Shown piece by piece: positions 1 to 12,376 of a stretch of DNA of 64,000 nt; the stretch's first letter is position 1; every line of letters starts with the position of its first letter. A model generated the notes under the pieces. That model saw only the letters and a program-made list of their open reading frames with translations. It had not been told where the DNA came from and did no database searches. The stretch lies in contig JAJTUQ010000004.1 of the NCBI GenBank assembly GCA_021399445.1, positions 6,634,001 to 6,698,000 of the forward strand. The letters run 5' to 3'. Source of the stretch: Xylogone sp. PMI_703 (Eukaryota > Ascomycota > Leotiomycetes). The position numbers were made by a program, and so were the translations under genes.

Positions 1-393
1 TACACGTAGCTACACTACAGTAGGCGAATACGCCCAGTGTAGTATTCATGTGCCTGTGCCAAATGAGGGAACTTGGTGAGTTCTCACACCACTATTCTCT
101 ACGAATTTTAACCTTACTAACAACCTAGTACATAATAGAGTTGTATGTCGAATAGCATCAGCTGAGTAAATGGCCAGTGTGGAAACTAGTAATAAAATAA
201 GCAGCATTTGTCTCGATTGCCGAGATCAGCGCCTCCATTTATTCCCTGCCGATAGCTGCTATTGTTATGGTTGATCCTAGGCAGCAGTATTGTAACAGCA
301 AAAGTAGCTACTAGACATTATTGATACATTATTAATACATTGCTGTTTCATACTCTAAAATAATTAACACACAGTTAACACCTTTCATGATAT
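1..393. other. Left edge, no gene seen
   Basis: No open frame with recognisable protein similarity. It lies downstream of the acetolactate synthase stop and probably holds its 3' untranslated region. A short imperfect inverted repeat (TACACTAC / GTGTAGTA) sits within the first 50 bases; its meaning is unknown. Confidence 0.4.
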
Positions 394-2690
394 TCAAACA
401 ATAAACTCATGCAGCGAAGCCCCAGGGGGGACCATGGGCAAAACAGCCACTTTGGAATCTGTTCTAACCTCAAGCAGCGCGGCTCCCTTGCTGTTGATCA
501 ACCATTCCAGGCTTTTCCGGACCTCAGAAGGCCGCGTACACCGTTGAGCCTGGAGCCCCATTGCCTGAGCCAGCAGCACAAAGTCGGGATTCCTCAAGTG
601 AGTATGCGAGTATCGGTGGTTGTAAAATAGATCTTGCCATTGTGTCACCATTCCAAGCTCGCTATTATTAAGTATTAATACTTTGATATCAATATTATAT
701 TGCATTGCGGTCGATAGCTCAGTTAGAGTCATGTTAAATGACGCATCGCCATCTATGTCAATAACAAGAGCGTCTGGACGAGCAACTTTCGCCCCAATAG
801 CAGCCGGAAGTCCAAATCCCATCGTACCTAATCCCCCAGAAGTAATTAAAGTACGGGGACTACGCCAACGATAATGTTGAGCGGCAAACATTTGATGCTG
901 ACCAACCCCGGTGGTAATCACTGTGGCAGATTTTAGAGTAGCGGTAAGATCGCTTAGTCTTTCTATCACTACCTGGGGCTTAATTGGGCCATCTGCGTCT
1001 TCTTTTGTATAAAGTGAGAGAGGATACTGGGTCTTCATACCATTAGTCTCAATATTCCCAACTAGTCCATTGCGATGGAAAACAGGCAAGGTGATAAAAG
1101 AAACGAGAGTCACTCTACCTTCCAGCTCATAATCTGAGTGAACCACTCATACCGGTCCGGGATATCATCCACCAGTGGAAGTAGATGGGCCAGATTGTCG
1201 ATACAGTCGCCCTCAATGGCTATGGTGACAGGAACAATTTTGCCAATATTCTGCACATCAAAATGAGCGATGCCTCCACAACCCTCCACTGCAGCCTCTC
1301 TCGCTTTGGGAGCGAATGTTGAGAGATCTCCTGTCACTCGATCATCAAAGCGAGCGCCAATTGCTATGATAAGGTCTGCTTCTTGTATAGCCATATTTGC
1401 ATACCCAGTTCCATGCATTCCAAGCATTCTCAACGATTTAGGATCGAGCTCATCATATGCCCCTAGTCCTAGGAGGGTTGTCGTGACCGGAATTGATGCC
1501 TTGTCTGCAAGTTCCTTCAACAACCTAGGACCATCTGGGCGGGCCATGATACCCTGTCCGGCGTAAATCACAGGTCTTTGAGTCACACTGATCAGCCGTG
1601 CAAGGCGGTATACGCCGTCCGGTATAGACTTTGGGCGCGTATAACTGGGAACGGATAACAGTGCAGCAATACGCTGGTCTAGGGCGGTATAAGTGAAGGT
1701 CTTGATAGTTATATCTTTGGGGAGCTCAATTAGAACAGGCCCGGGCCTACCAGATGTGGCTATCTTGAATGCTTTAATAATCGATAATGGAAGCTCAGCC
1801 ACATCTTGAACTCGATAGCTCCACTTAGAACACGGCCGGGATATACCAACCATATCAGCCTCCTGAAAGGCACCAGTACCTATAACAGTAGTTGGTACCT
1901 GCCCACAGAAAACAACAATGGGAGTCCCGTCCGACATAGCGTCTTGCATTGGCGTAATAATATTTGTAGCTCCTGGTCCCGAAGTAACGAGAATTACACC
2001 TGGTTTTCCGCTGGCACGGGCATAGCCTTCTGCCATGTGACCACCACCTTGTTCGTGCCGGGGAACAATGAAATTGAAATTGGGCGAGTTATAGATGGCA
2101 TCAAATACTGGTAGAATGGCCCCTCCTGGGTAACCAACTAGCACTGTTATTAGATGATTACCCTGACGTGAACCTGGGGTGTTGTGACTTGCATATATGT
2201 TCAACACCCTGTCTAACCATCATCTCGTGAAAGATCTCACCCCCCGTACGTCCCGAAAGACTATATAAAGTAAGACTAATTATTGTAATATTCCTTCAAA
2301 TTGTCCACTGACTATTAACGCACCATTGGTATAATTCTGAAAGGTTGGCATTGGTAGATGGTATTGGATTAGCAGGAGCTTGCTCTGGTGGAGAGAACGA
2401 CGCTGGTAGAGATGTACGCGTTCGTGATCTACATATACATAGGTTAGCTCATTCGAAGTTGTTCAATATATATCAGGTGGATCTGCATAACTTACTTCGT
2501 AAGTGCATCGGATAGAGCCTAGAATTGGATTGTCACACGTTAGACTCATGTGGCGTTAAGCATGAAAAGTAATACCTACAAGGTCTTTATTTACCAAACT
2601 ATCAGCCTCTATCAGGCTTGGATGGATATCGACTGTCTCAAATAAGTCGCGGCCATCTATTGGGAACGGAATGAGTGGCTGAAGAATCAT
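394..2690 (-). CDS. Acetolactate synthase catalytic subunit, probable paralog
   Basis: ThDP-dependent enzyme that condenses two pyruvates (or pyruvate and 2-ketobutyrate), the first common step of valine, leucine and isoleucine synthesis, normally in mitochondria. My model has six exons: 2690-2580, 2518-2496, 2428-2324, 2260-2193, 2137-1119 and 1032-394. They sum to 655 codons (654 aa), close to fungal Ilv2. Seen: GGEIFHEMM then GYPGGAILPV at the N-domain start, GQVPTTVIG, ARFDDRVTG, the ThDP motif GDASFNMTLTE, and GMVTQWQDLFY near the C end. The intron at 2192-2138 has a GC donor (GCAAGT). The C end stops just after LHEFIV, earlier than yeast Ilv2. Odd: the usual GTDAFQE reads GTGAFQE and ISRSCTKW reads ISRPCSKW, beside the inhibitor-site proline. 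The first two exons are the least certain, and I see no clear mitochondrial presequence. Divergent from an MFS exporter 2 kb away. Confidence 0.9.
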
Positions 2691-4756
2691 TGTAATACAA
2701 TACGTTTACGGAATAGAGATAGATTTCAGGGGTCAAAATATGATTTGTAGAGAGGTATACTTGATACAAGCCGTGAGTATGATATATACGCAAAATTTGG
2801 AGTGGCAAAACTGGCTTAGATAGTATTTTCTTAGCAAATGAGCGGCTTGATTTAGATCACACATAGTACATTGGAGAAGACCTGTCTAATTTCCGGCCGT
2901 TCTCGGCAGCTTCTATGATACACCGTGTTCGTTAACCATACAGAGCTACAATGTCCAATAAAACAGAGACTAAATGATCACTGCAGATAGTGTTGATAAA
3001 GGTAGTAACTTTGACGGGTCGTCAAGGACTGGAAACCTAACACGGTAAGTATGTTCAGCTACAAGGTGTGGATAATAAAAGGCTTACCCGCAAACGCCCC
3101 ACCCTTGAAGATGCTGTGACAAAGATTCTGGAAATCGTAAGCTACATCGTCCCGTCCCCTGTTCTATGGGGCAACTGCGTTAATGTTGCTGTATGGTGAG
3201 ATAGCTAGCCGCTCATTCAACCCTGGACAATCCTAGTTGCAGAATCTTACCAACCTCGCGAATAGCTGCTAGGTTAAAGCGGGGAAGCTATTTGGGCTGT
3301 AATCAGCTTCCAGGAGCTACTCTAATGATTGGTGAGATAATTACTATTCCTCCATTCGAGCACCACTCCAGGTTAAGTAAATTAGATTCGGTGTGACATT
3401 TGGAATACAATATCTGATAAGCGGATAGCTCTGGGCAAAATCATACAATTGAAAGCATATCGCGGATTGTTGCACTTGCATACAGTATGCTATCTACGCC
3501 AGACTAGTTCAGACTGCAGCATAACCTGTAATAGTCCTAGTCAGTTGGTCCGAAGATAACCTACTACGTTTGATAGAGTATCAGGCTATGTAGATCACTT
3601 GTTCATGTTTGGCTCGCGATTTTCTCTAATTACCGAAAAGGTATTCCCCAAGATATTTCAGAGCCCGAATATATCCGCTTCTCTCTATCTCCGAGCTGTA
3701 TGAATGATCCTACAATGGCTAGCTCACTACTTCCTTATAAGAGGGGCCAGATGTATCCAGTTCAATATTTCACAGAGCGATAGTGCAAACTTGATACTCT
3801 TATCCGTACATTACCTCCTTACGCTGGAAATGTCTGTGGCGATCCAGAATTGGCTATGGCAACCTTACCTCCATCTTCCTAGATATGTGGCGTATGAGAA
3901 ATAGACATGAACTTCCTATTCTAGAAAAATCCCGTGTTTCGGTCTTAAAATTGAACTCATGTACGGAACAACTAGTGGATAACGGACTTATATTGATCTC
4001 AAATCATGCATCTTATAGTTTCTATAGGCTGCTTATCTTACTCAGCATATACGAGATAGTTAGTTAGTGCAGTAGCTCGGGAGCCATTCCGTGTGGGTCG
4101 GCGCGAGCATTGCGGCTGGGGTGCAGCGAACACCCAATACACAAGTACCGGAGAACAGTACGAGCGCCGATGGCACGGCCGTCACGGCCTAGAAACTTGC
4201 AAAGACCCCCTGATTCCGTCCTCGTGTTGTGCCGGGAATCTGATCGTTCCAGCCTTATTAGGACCCACCATACTCTTCGGGACGTACTAGCTCTGACAAC
4301 TTATTCACGCCATCCTCTATTGAGCAATTACTGAGTGAACAATGCATCCGCTTATATCGACTAATGAGACTTTTCAATTTTGGACACGGCACAATAGTGG
4401 GAAGCTAGCTAAGCTAGAACATGAAATGAGGTGGATAGGTGGAGCAAAAGATAAACCATGAGATGAATGTTACTCTCCTGGTTTTGAAGCTAGATCAATA
4501 GTAGATTGAGCCTGAGTACCTCCGTACTCGTGAGGATTCCTAAACTTTAGAGGTGGCAGTAGCTCATCAGGGGCTGTAGTCAAGCGCATGACCACAAGTA
4601 CCTACTTCAATACTAGCATTGGATCCAAACAGGAGGCTTGGTTCATGTCTCCGATATTTGGCTCGGCACTTTGGCACACTTAACGATGCTTTGTTTCAAT
4701 ATCTTCGTTTAGTACTTTCCAAAGTCTCAATTCACTCATGAAGTAGGCCTAGATGC
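2691..4756. other. Long intergenic region between ALS and MFS genes
   Basis: About 2 kb holding the divergent promoters of the two flanking genes. No frame shows a recognisable protein. A GC-richer patch near 4080-4330 has overlapping short open frames with no recognisable similarity. I see no tRNA or repeat that I can support. Confidence 0.4.
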
Positions 4757-6335
4757 ATGATGAATGACATTAAATACCATGATGGTATTACCATCACCAT
4801 ATTCGATGCAAGCGATGAAGAATCGTCACAACCAATTGAGCCAAACATCCGAAACAACCCCTATAACTGGACTAAGACGCGCAAGGTTTTCTCAACCATC
4901 CTGCTGATTCTCTTCCCTCTAGTCACAAACTTAGGCGTCAGTATTCTAAATCCTTCGAACTCAGTGCTAGCACATGAGTTCAGTGTAGATCCTGAAACGG
5001 TAGTCTTAACTACTGCACTGTTCATGGTGGTAGGGTTTTCCGCAGTCCAGTTTCTCCCAATTGTATTCTATCACTAGATGCTGACTCCATTCAGGGCTTC
5101 GCCGTGGGTCCTCTCATCATCGGTCCTCTGTCTGAACATGTGGGAAGGAAATATCCACTTCTACTTGGGACACTCTTATTCGCCATCTTCTGTATTCCAA
5201 CAGCCGTAGCAAAAAATATAGAAACAGTTATTGTGTGTCGGTTCTTGAGTGGGTTGTTTGGATCATCAGCATTAGCAGTCGTTGGAGGGGCTATTTCTGA
5301 TATTTGGCAGTCTCCTGTGAACAGAGGGATTGGTGTCGACTTGTTCACGGCGGCCGCTTTTCTGGGTCCTCTCCTAGGGCCAATCTGTGGAAATTACATT
5401 ACCACCTCATCTTTAGGTTGGAGATGGAATCTCTGGATTCTGGCTATTTCCGGGTCGTCCCTTTCAGCAGTCACATATTTCCTGTTGCTAGAGACATACG
5501 CGCCTTTATTAGCTAAACTGGAGACACGTAGAATCCGACGTGAAATCAGCTCACTATCCCAGGACAGCGTATTAAAGCAAAAGGCAGACTTCAAACTTGA
5601 TCTAGGAGCGTATCTCCTACGACCCTGGAGTAAGTAGCACCAGTAATCCTCACTTGAGTAGAGAGAATGCTGATACTTCAAACTGCAGAGCTTATGATGA
5701 CGGAGCCAATCCTTGTCCTTATAACTATTTATATCAGTTTCATCACTGGATTACTCTTTTTATTCTTCGCGGGCTATCCTGCATCATTCGGTGAAGATCG
5801 TGGTTGGGCTCCTCAAACCGCATCTCTATCTTTTATACCATTAATTGGAGGAGTGTTCCTAGGAGTTCTGTGTAACGTTTTATATGCTCTACTCGTCTAT
5901 AAGAGGCAGATAGCATATGACAGTGCTAGCATAATTCCTGAGAGACGTCTACCTCCCATGATAGTCGCTTCATTTGTTCTTCCCGCCGGTCTGTTCTGGT
6001 TTGCCTGGACAAGCGCAGCAGATAGGCCATGGGCAGCGCAGATGTTTTCCGGGATACCAATAGGCGCTTCAATGATTGTCATATTAATGCAGGGTTTTAA
6101 GTACATCGTGGATTTATACCTGAGCTGTGCTAACAGTGCAATGGCTCTTAATACATTTGCCCGCAGCAGCGTTGGTGCGACCTTTCCATTCTTTGCGTCG
6201 GCCTTATATAGGAACCTTGGTGTTAAGTGGGCCAGCATTCTGTTAGGTTGTATCTCAGCGGGTCTGGCTCCGATTCCCTTAGTATTCTTTATACTGGGAC
6301 CAAGAATTAGGGCGATGTCTAGGACTATCACGTAA
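4757..6335 (+). CDS. MFS multidrug-type exporter (DHA1 family)
   Basis: Proton-coupled plasma-membrane efflux carrier with 12 expected helices, of the fungal drug:H+ antiporter-1 type. Exons 4757-5029, 5095-5629 and 5689-6335 give 484 aa. After a hydrophilic N-terminus the first helix begins near FSTILLILFPLV. The splice at 5030 restores LFMVGFAVGPLIIGPLSE, and GPLSEHVGRKYPLL is the conserved loop 2-3 motif. RFLSGLFGSSALAVVGG is the family helix 4, GWRWNLWILAI helix 6, and the splice at 5630-5688 gives RPWKLMMTEPI, a hallmark of this group. A second ATG lies one codon downstream. Its neighbour is the acetolactate synthase paralog, so it could export a compound that the paralog tolerates; that link is inference. 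Confidence 0.9.
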
Positions 6336-6812
6336 TATTTCTAGGCTTAGATACGGCCCGAGTAACGAAGACACCACGATTCCAACTCCTTTGGGTTTCT
6401 TACAGAGATCAAAAGCAATGGTGAGGTGAATCAACGTTGCTATACGAGTATGAGAGACATATTTCAGTGTCTGGCCAACAGTGTCATTACGTCATGCTTT
6501 TGTCTCGCACGCAAGACCCCTTATTATTAAGGTCTGATATACAAAATACTTCACAATGCATGAGAAGAGATGATCAAAGTTGAAGACACAGGAGCAATTA
6601 TGTTAGATTTAAGTGGTATCTAACTTATGTGTATATAAGTAGACAACCCAGCTCCGACCTAGTAGCAAGAGATCTTGCTTTACACTATTGCAGTTTAGCT
6701 CATTGATGATTAAGTCGAGCATTGCAATATGATGCTTTCATTTTATGACTTTTAAAATATCAAGCATAATCCCTCCTTGTGCTTGCCAACTCCTGCACTT
6801 TTTATAATTTGA
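6336..6812. other. Convergent intergenic region, nothing seen
   Basis: Lies between the stop of the MFS gene and the stop of the small minus-strand gene at 6813, so it probably carries both 3' ends. No coding similarity or repeat recognised. Confidence 0.4.
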
Positions 6813-7247
6813 TCATGGCTGGGTATCTTTCTTCAATCCTTCAGCAGTCCGCACACTGCTTTCCACACTCGCAGGTTCTCTCAATGCGCTGTTGTTTTCT
6901 CCAGCAATTGGTCCCTCGCGTGAACCACCTTGGCCTGTACCGGTTCCTTCTTGACTCAAAGACTGCCAGTCGCTTGCCACTGGGGGCTGCTCTGGCAAGG
7001 GAAGGTTGGCTTTGCGCTCCTCTATTTCTGCGGCCTTATCGGTGTTCTGGTCAATTATAGACTAATAGCAGTATTGTGTCAGTCATCTTCCATTTCACTG
7101 GAATATTTATCATCTAAATATTTATATACTCACCTTTAAGGCGGAGACATTTGAGTCAGCTGGAGTTTTGCCGTGGTGTGCCTTCGAGACCTTGGACTCT
7201 GGCTTGCGGATTTCTTCCTTGACGCGGTGATAAGTAGCTTCCGACAT
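6813..7247 (-). CDS. Small conserved hydrophilic fungal protein
   Basis: Two exons, 7247-7134 and 7046-6813, give 115 aa. The intron starts GTGAGT and ends CCAG. The protein is highly charged with no membrane segment or signal peptide. The first exon carries KPESKVSKAHHGKTPADSNVS; the second has KANLPLPEQPPVASDWQS, a Gly/Thr-rich run and LREPASVESSVRT. From memory this pattern (KPES..HGGK.PADS, then NLPLP.QPP.ASD) is widespread in small unannotated Aspergillus/Penicillium proteins, some stress- or conidiation-associated. The function is unknown and I assign none. The start is the first ATG in the frame and the splice keeps phase. Confidence 0.8.
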
Positions 7248-8515
7248 GATGAGGACTTAAATGAAAATTGGTAATTTGGAAATAAGACTCGGATGATAAC
7301 TAATTAAATCTGAAAGTTCAAGAGTTGATTTGGTATTGAGTTGAGGGAATACATCATTTCGACAGACCCTTTAATATTTGGTGTTTGTGAACGCCTGAGG
7401 CAGCTGTGACGTTAACGTTGTTAAGGGACCAGACAATGACGCCATGCGATCTCCGCGAGTGGAAACCACCCGACGAGTCCACTCGTTTCTAGTTGCTACT
7501 GAGGCTCAATCGAGATGCAGCTCTGCCTCGGAAGTGGCTCCTGCAATACGTCAAGTCCATCGATCCTGAGCGGATACGGTTCCAAACTGCTACCGTACAT
7601 TGCTGTACATGCACGTGACATCTTACCATATTCCAGCGTGCCAAGGTAAAACCAACAAGGAGTGTTAGGTAAACAAGGACACATCAATCCAGTCCCACAA
7701 ATACTTCTTTTTCCAAGATGGCCACTTGTCAAACCACGCCAGTGATCCATAACCTCAGACGTAAAAAGTATCTAAAGTATCTTTGAGTTGAATAGCCAAG
7801 CCAAACGCTACAGTACGGCAAGTGTCTCAAGTATTTACTAGTCACGTGAAATCTCGCTCTTCTTTAGCGCGCCCGTTACTATTAGGCCTCGTCCCGTGAT
7901 GCGAAAACCCCACTGTAAAACTGACGACATCTATTGAATTGCAAACCGATACATCAGAGATACTTTTATTTTTACAACTTTCTAATTAATATTATTGCTA
8001 TCCAGCATATAATATTTCATTCCTCTGTTGGTTTTCCCTATAAAATTTGTTCACTGGCTGAGTAATTGGATGCTAATGGCTTTGCAGTATTATCTCCCCA
8101 AGAATAAGGCAAACAAGTTCTTACCTTTAGGCGTAATCCAGTCAGCTGAAACTTTAACAGAATTTAAAAAAATGCATCCAGTTAATAGACGAAAAACTCT
8201 GACTACCGTCGTATGCCTACGGTTTTAGCCACAATAGGTTACGGGGGAGAACTGGGGGGTTGTTATCAAAACAGAGTTCTTTCCCCGTCTCCCCCGTGTT
8301 CCAATAATCGAGCTTTCATCGCCCCTTAATAATCATAAAAGGGATTATCTGAGACTTCTAAATCTTACCGTGGGTCTGGGATATTCTCCACAGATTTCTA
8401 CACAGATCTCGGTTTAATTGGCCGTACAAATCGCTATCCTCACTAACACTTCATGGCAATTTAAATCCCCGCCTTTTCTTAACTAGCATCCTAATATGTT
8501 TGTTCAATTACCCTT
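7248..8515. other. Intergenic, nothing recognised
   Basis: Contains the promoter of the small gene ending at 6813 and the 3' side of the large minus-strand gene. Short open frames at 7496-7750 and 8028-8228 have no recognisable similarity or splice partners. Confidence 0.4.
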
Positions 8516-11500
8516 CTATACCATAAGGTATTCCATACCTAAAACGTCAGCAGACTGAGGGTTCTCCTCGTCTCTTGGGACCAACTCCTGATAGGGCACA
8601 CTACCGCTAATCCTTTCCGACGGAAAATCATCTGCCATGAACTTTATGTTGATCTCATCTTCCGATTTAGCCCGAATCATAAAAGATGATCCGGTTTCAC
8701 AAGGAGCACGAAATCGCCCTTGCTCACTCATGACTTTGAGAGTATCTATATGAAACTTCCAAAGAACCTCAGAGCCGCGGACAAACCGTGGATTTTTGAA
8801 ACGAGAGATCTTACTACCAAAAGCCCTGATGATTTTGGAAGTTTCTTTGAAACGGCATTGAATGTGACCTGATGACATATTAATACGAACCCAGCGCATG
8901 GAAGACTTATTTTCAAGATGGCGTACCGTATATAATCCAACCCCCCTCTTCGCATAACTCAGATGATGTCTTATCGAAGTAGAAGATAGTCGATATCAGT
9001 CGGCGAGCAACCAGGTCAACCTTGTCATCAAGATCTCTCCGCGCTAAGTCGCCACCTCGTAGAGAACAGTTTGTCAGGCCCGATACATAATCGGCGTTAG
9101 GCAGCGGAGACTTCTTCGAGAACTCGGGACATAGCCGAATGTATCTATCCGGCTCTTTCTGCGACTTTTCCTCAAAGGCCTTGCTCCACACGACTCCTGT
9201 GCTGGTGCAGTCCCTCGAGTTCCCCGAAGTTGCCGAGGCATTGTGGCCGCAGCCAACAGAAACAAGAACATCCGGTCGACCTACGTGCGGCCAGAGAGAT
9301 CGTAACTCGAGGAGAGTCACCTCAGCTGGACAGGCGAAGTCCTGAGCGCCGCCGACATAGTCGCTGCGCATCTTATAGGGGCCGAAGAAAGGTTCAAAAG
9401 AAGCGGTCGCAATTGCGGCTTTGCCAACAGAGCAAGCCTCAGTATATTGAGGATCTCCTAGACTCTTCTGGGCATGGCTGAGATCTTGGATTTGATCTTG
9501 GTTGATGTCAACCTTTTGTCTGCGATAGTTCGTCAGAAGTATTCCTCCCGATATCTTCCTACTCGAGGTCACAAAGACCCGTATCGGTCCGCTCCCGGTT
9601 TCAGTTGCTCTTGACTAGGACTCACATTAACAATACTCAATTTGTATAAACTATGGGGCAATCTCACAAGTGATGTGGTCATCTTCTCTTCCGAGTCCTG
9701 GCCGAAAGCATCTTGGATACTTCGGGTGAGGCCATCTGGAGAGTACAAATTCTTCTTCTGGCGCCTCAACAAAAAGTCGAGGATCGACCAATCTTCTGTC
9801 ACGAATGCCCTAGGAACTACTTCCTTGAACTCCTTGATAGTCGTGTGAATGTCCCATCTACTGATGCCCAGTCCTAAAGCGTTAATCCCGCCAATGCCTG
9901 TTCCCCCGATCAGGTCGAAACAATCTTGTATAGGAATTTGTTCCCCGAGGCAGGCTTGAATGTCGGCTAGGAGTTCAAGTTGCAAGATCCCCCTAACCCC
10001 TCCCTCGTCGAGGCTGAGAAGTCTTCGCCCGACGGTTTTGGGAAGATCGAGGAACTCGAAAGGTGGGACGAGTTCCATACCTCCTCCAGGGTGTTGATCG
10101 CAGCGTTCGACAATGACCGCCCTGCAGTCATCTTCGCTTCTACTACCAATTTCAACCACGCAAGATGAGCAGATCCAGTGACCGCATGAAAACCTTTCGG
10201 TAGGGAAATTTTGCATGCACCAGACGCAACTGGGGAGTCTCCGAAGATCTACCTTTGGCGCCAGGTCGTGCAACTCTCTGATAGCTTTCCTGTGATGATC
10301 CCACAGATCGAGCAGCTTTACGGTATCTAATTTATTCATCTCTCCCGCCAGAACGAAATCCCACTATGCTGTAAACCTCTCTTCGAAAGACGGATCAAAT
10401 GAACCGGATCCAAAACGGACACCGTTTGCATCCTGATGCGAGCCGGCTTCATGACTATGGGATTTCCTATTGTTGACACATATTCTTTTCTTACCATCAG
10501 AGCCTGCAGACATGTAACCACATGGTAAGACGCAGTCGGCAAACTCCTGGAGCGCTCTCTCAACAGTACGCTCGTAGGAGCCGTCTCGTACCTTCTGGTT
10601 ACTTGATGGAAGTTCAAATGTACCGGCTCGGAAGATGTTGGAGAAGATGCCCGGGACCTGACTTCGATGGCTGTCTATGGCAATACCTGAGCAGATTAGC
10701 GACACCACGGCTTCCATGAGTTCGTTGGTGAAAAGCTGGTGACTTGATGCCTGGTTTTCGGGTTTGACGGCCTCAAATGTTGCTTGCAACAGCCCCCGAA
10801 AGTTGCTCCAAAGGTCGGCTGGAGAAGGGTGGACCGTGAAGAATGCTTCCATAAAATTGAATGGAGAAGTTGTCGACTTAGAGAAATGATCAAATGTGAG
10901 CTGATATACATTATGCAACTGCTCTTGGGAAAGAAGCATGTTGTTCTCTCTCCTGCTGTCATGTGCATTCTTCGTCACTCATCGCATACAGTTCCTGGAA
11001 TTGTGACCTCAGCCGTGATATATTCTTGGCAATCGGAAGTCGAAGAAATTTCACCGCCGCGTAGGAGTTACTGAGGATATCTTTAATGCTCTTATGTGGC
11101 AGATTAAAATTGGCCAGTTCGTCCCTGCGGTTCTTGATCGTCTTATTCATATCCATCAGGTATGCATTCTCCTTGAGAATCTGGTCCGTGGTCTCGTCTG
11201 GCCTCCATTCTTTAGCCCTGTCCAGGTCGCATTTATTGATCAAGATGATGAGTGATGGAAGGGACATCCTGTTTACAGAAGATATCTCCGCTTTCTGGGA
11301 CCATTTCACAAGTTTCTCGAGGACTTTACCCATACTCTTGAAGTTCCCTTCGTCCACGACGTACACGACAACATCTGAAATGTTGTACACGAGCCTTGGG
11401 AAGAGCTCCTCCACGGCTTTACTACGGTCAATATTTGAGTCGGACCAAGTCAGATTACGCTTCATAAACCTCATGGTCTTATCGAAGGTATTCCTCGCCC

Positions 11501-12376
11501 ATCCCTTGCGCTTCATGGTATCATGCTGTATGTGGTCCGGTGCCTTTTTTTCCATGTCTTCTATATACTTGTCCTTACTCTTCGCCTCAGCTGAGTAATC
11601 CGCGGCTTCGAAGCCTTCATAGTCTGCAAAAAGCAAAGGGCTTTCGGGGTTTATCTTGCCTTCAATTTGATCACGGTAGAGGTGGATATCTGACGATGTC
11701 GGCACTGAGTCCTGATTTCCGACTACCGGGAAAGGAGTACCGCAAAGATCTTCGTCAGTAATTCTAGAGTCCCATAAGTGACCCATGAGTACCTCTATCA
11801 ACGAGCTTTTCCCAGCGTTCGTGTTACCGAGGAAGGATATCAGGCGAGGGTAGTACTTTATGTTTCTATTTTCGCGTTGCCGCTGGTCTTTCTTACGGTG
11901 TTCTGCCATGAGATCTTCGAATCTAGGGCGTTCATCAAATGAGAGTGAGCTACTATCGGTATCATCAGAGCTGACAACCGCAAGCCATAGGGTCCTTCAC
12001 AGGTCCTGGTGCCGCTGGTTCTCCTGGGCGGTGGTTGCAGTATCTTTGTAGAATACCTGTTTGAGCCGACGGCTTCATGTTGATGAAAAGTAAGATACAG
12101 CTGCACGTCTTGATCCCATCCTTTATTTTATGGACAGGGGAGGTTCAGTACATACAAAATAGGGGTGAGATCTTCCATTGGTGAACCCCATATCCGCACT
12201 CGCTCGTGTTCCCCCCTCAAGTGCGGCCCTGGGTATGCCCAACAGTTATCACAATATACTCTGTTGCACTCGAGACAGGATGAGGTCGCCACTCGTCGTT
12301 TCTTTTTGGGGCAATCTGAGCAGAGGGGCGACGAGGATATTGGCTCCGCAGCCCAAACCTCCCGCTCGAGGCTCAT
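8516..12376 (-). pseudogene. Zinc-finger / P-loop GTPase / RING / patatin-like protein, apparently disrupted
   Basis: One long gene read from several exons. Start ATG at 12376; a B-box-like cluster follows (CSDCPKKKRR..CLECNRVYCDNCW). Then comes a GTPase core: P-loop GNTNAGKSS near 11818, DYEG as G3 and NKCD as G4. A RING-like motif (CVWCMQNFPTERFSCGHWICSSC) lies near 10240, and a patatin domain follows from LLSLDEGGVRGI to SVGCG. Two introns are clear: one (about 53 bp) near 9620 that restores PIRVFVTSSRK, and one (58 bp) near 8920 that restores YGHIQCRF. Lesions: TGA at 11999-11997, TAG at 10366-10364 inside a frame that continues, and a frame change near 10970 (short intron or frameshift). 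The patatin nucleophile motif GxSxG reads GTGIG and the usual DGA/DGG reads VGGA, so even an intact protein might not be a lipase. The architecture recalls fungal immune-like NLR proteins, but with a dynamin/AIG-like GTPase instead of NACHT. Confidence 0.7.

Noticed and set aside
4093..4334. Overlapping short frames in the ALS-MFS gap
   Set aside because: Arg/Pro-rich, no domain, no promoter or splice support.
8899..8960. Stop near the end of the patatin gene
   Set aside because: A 58-bp GTACGC...TCAG intron restores YGHIQCRF; not a lesion.
9569..9660. Frameshift in the patatin domain
   Set aside because: A 53-bp GTGAGA...CTAG intron joins the two frames in phase and restores VFVTSSRK, so this is not a lesion.
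10336..10617. Alternative frame ending RLSKRGLQHSGISFWRER as an exon of the patatin gene
   Set aside because: The parallel frame AGSHQDANGVRFGSGSF fits the expected family pattern better and continues past the TAG into the RING-like region.
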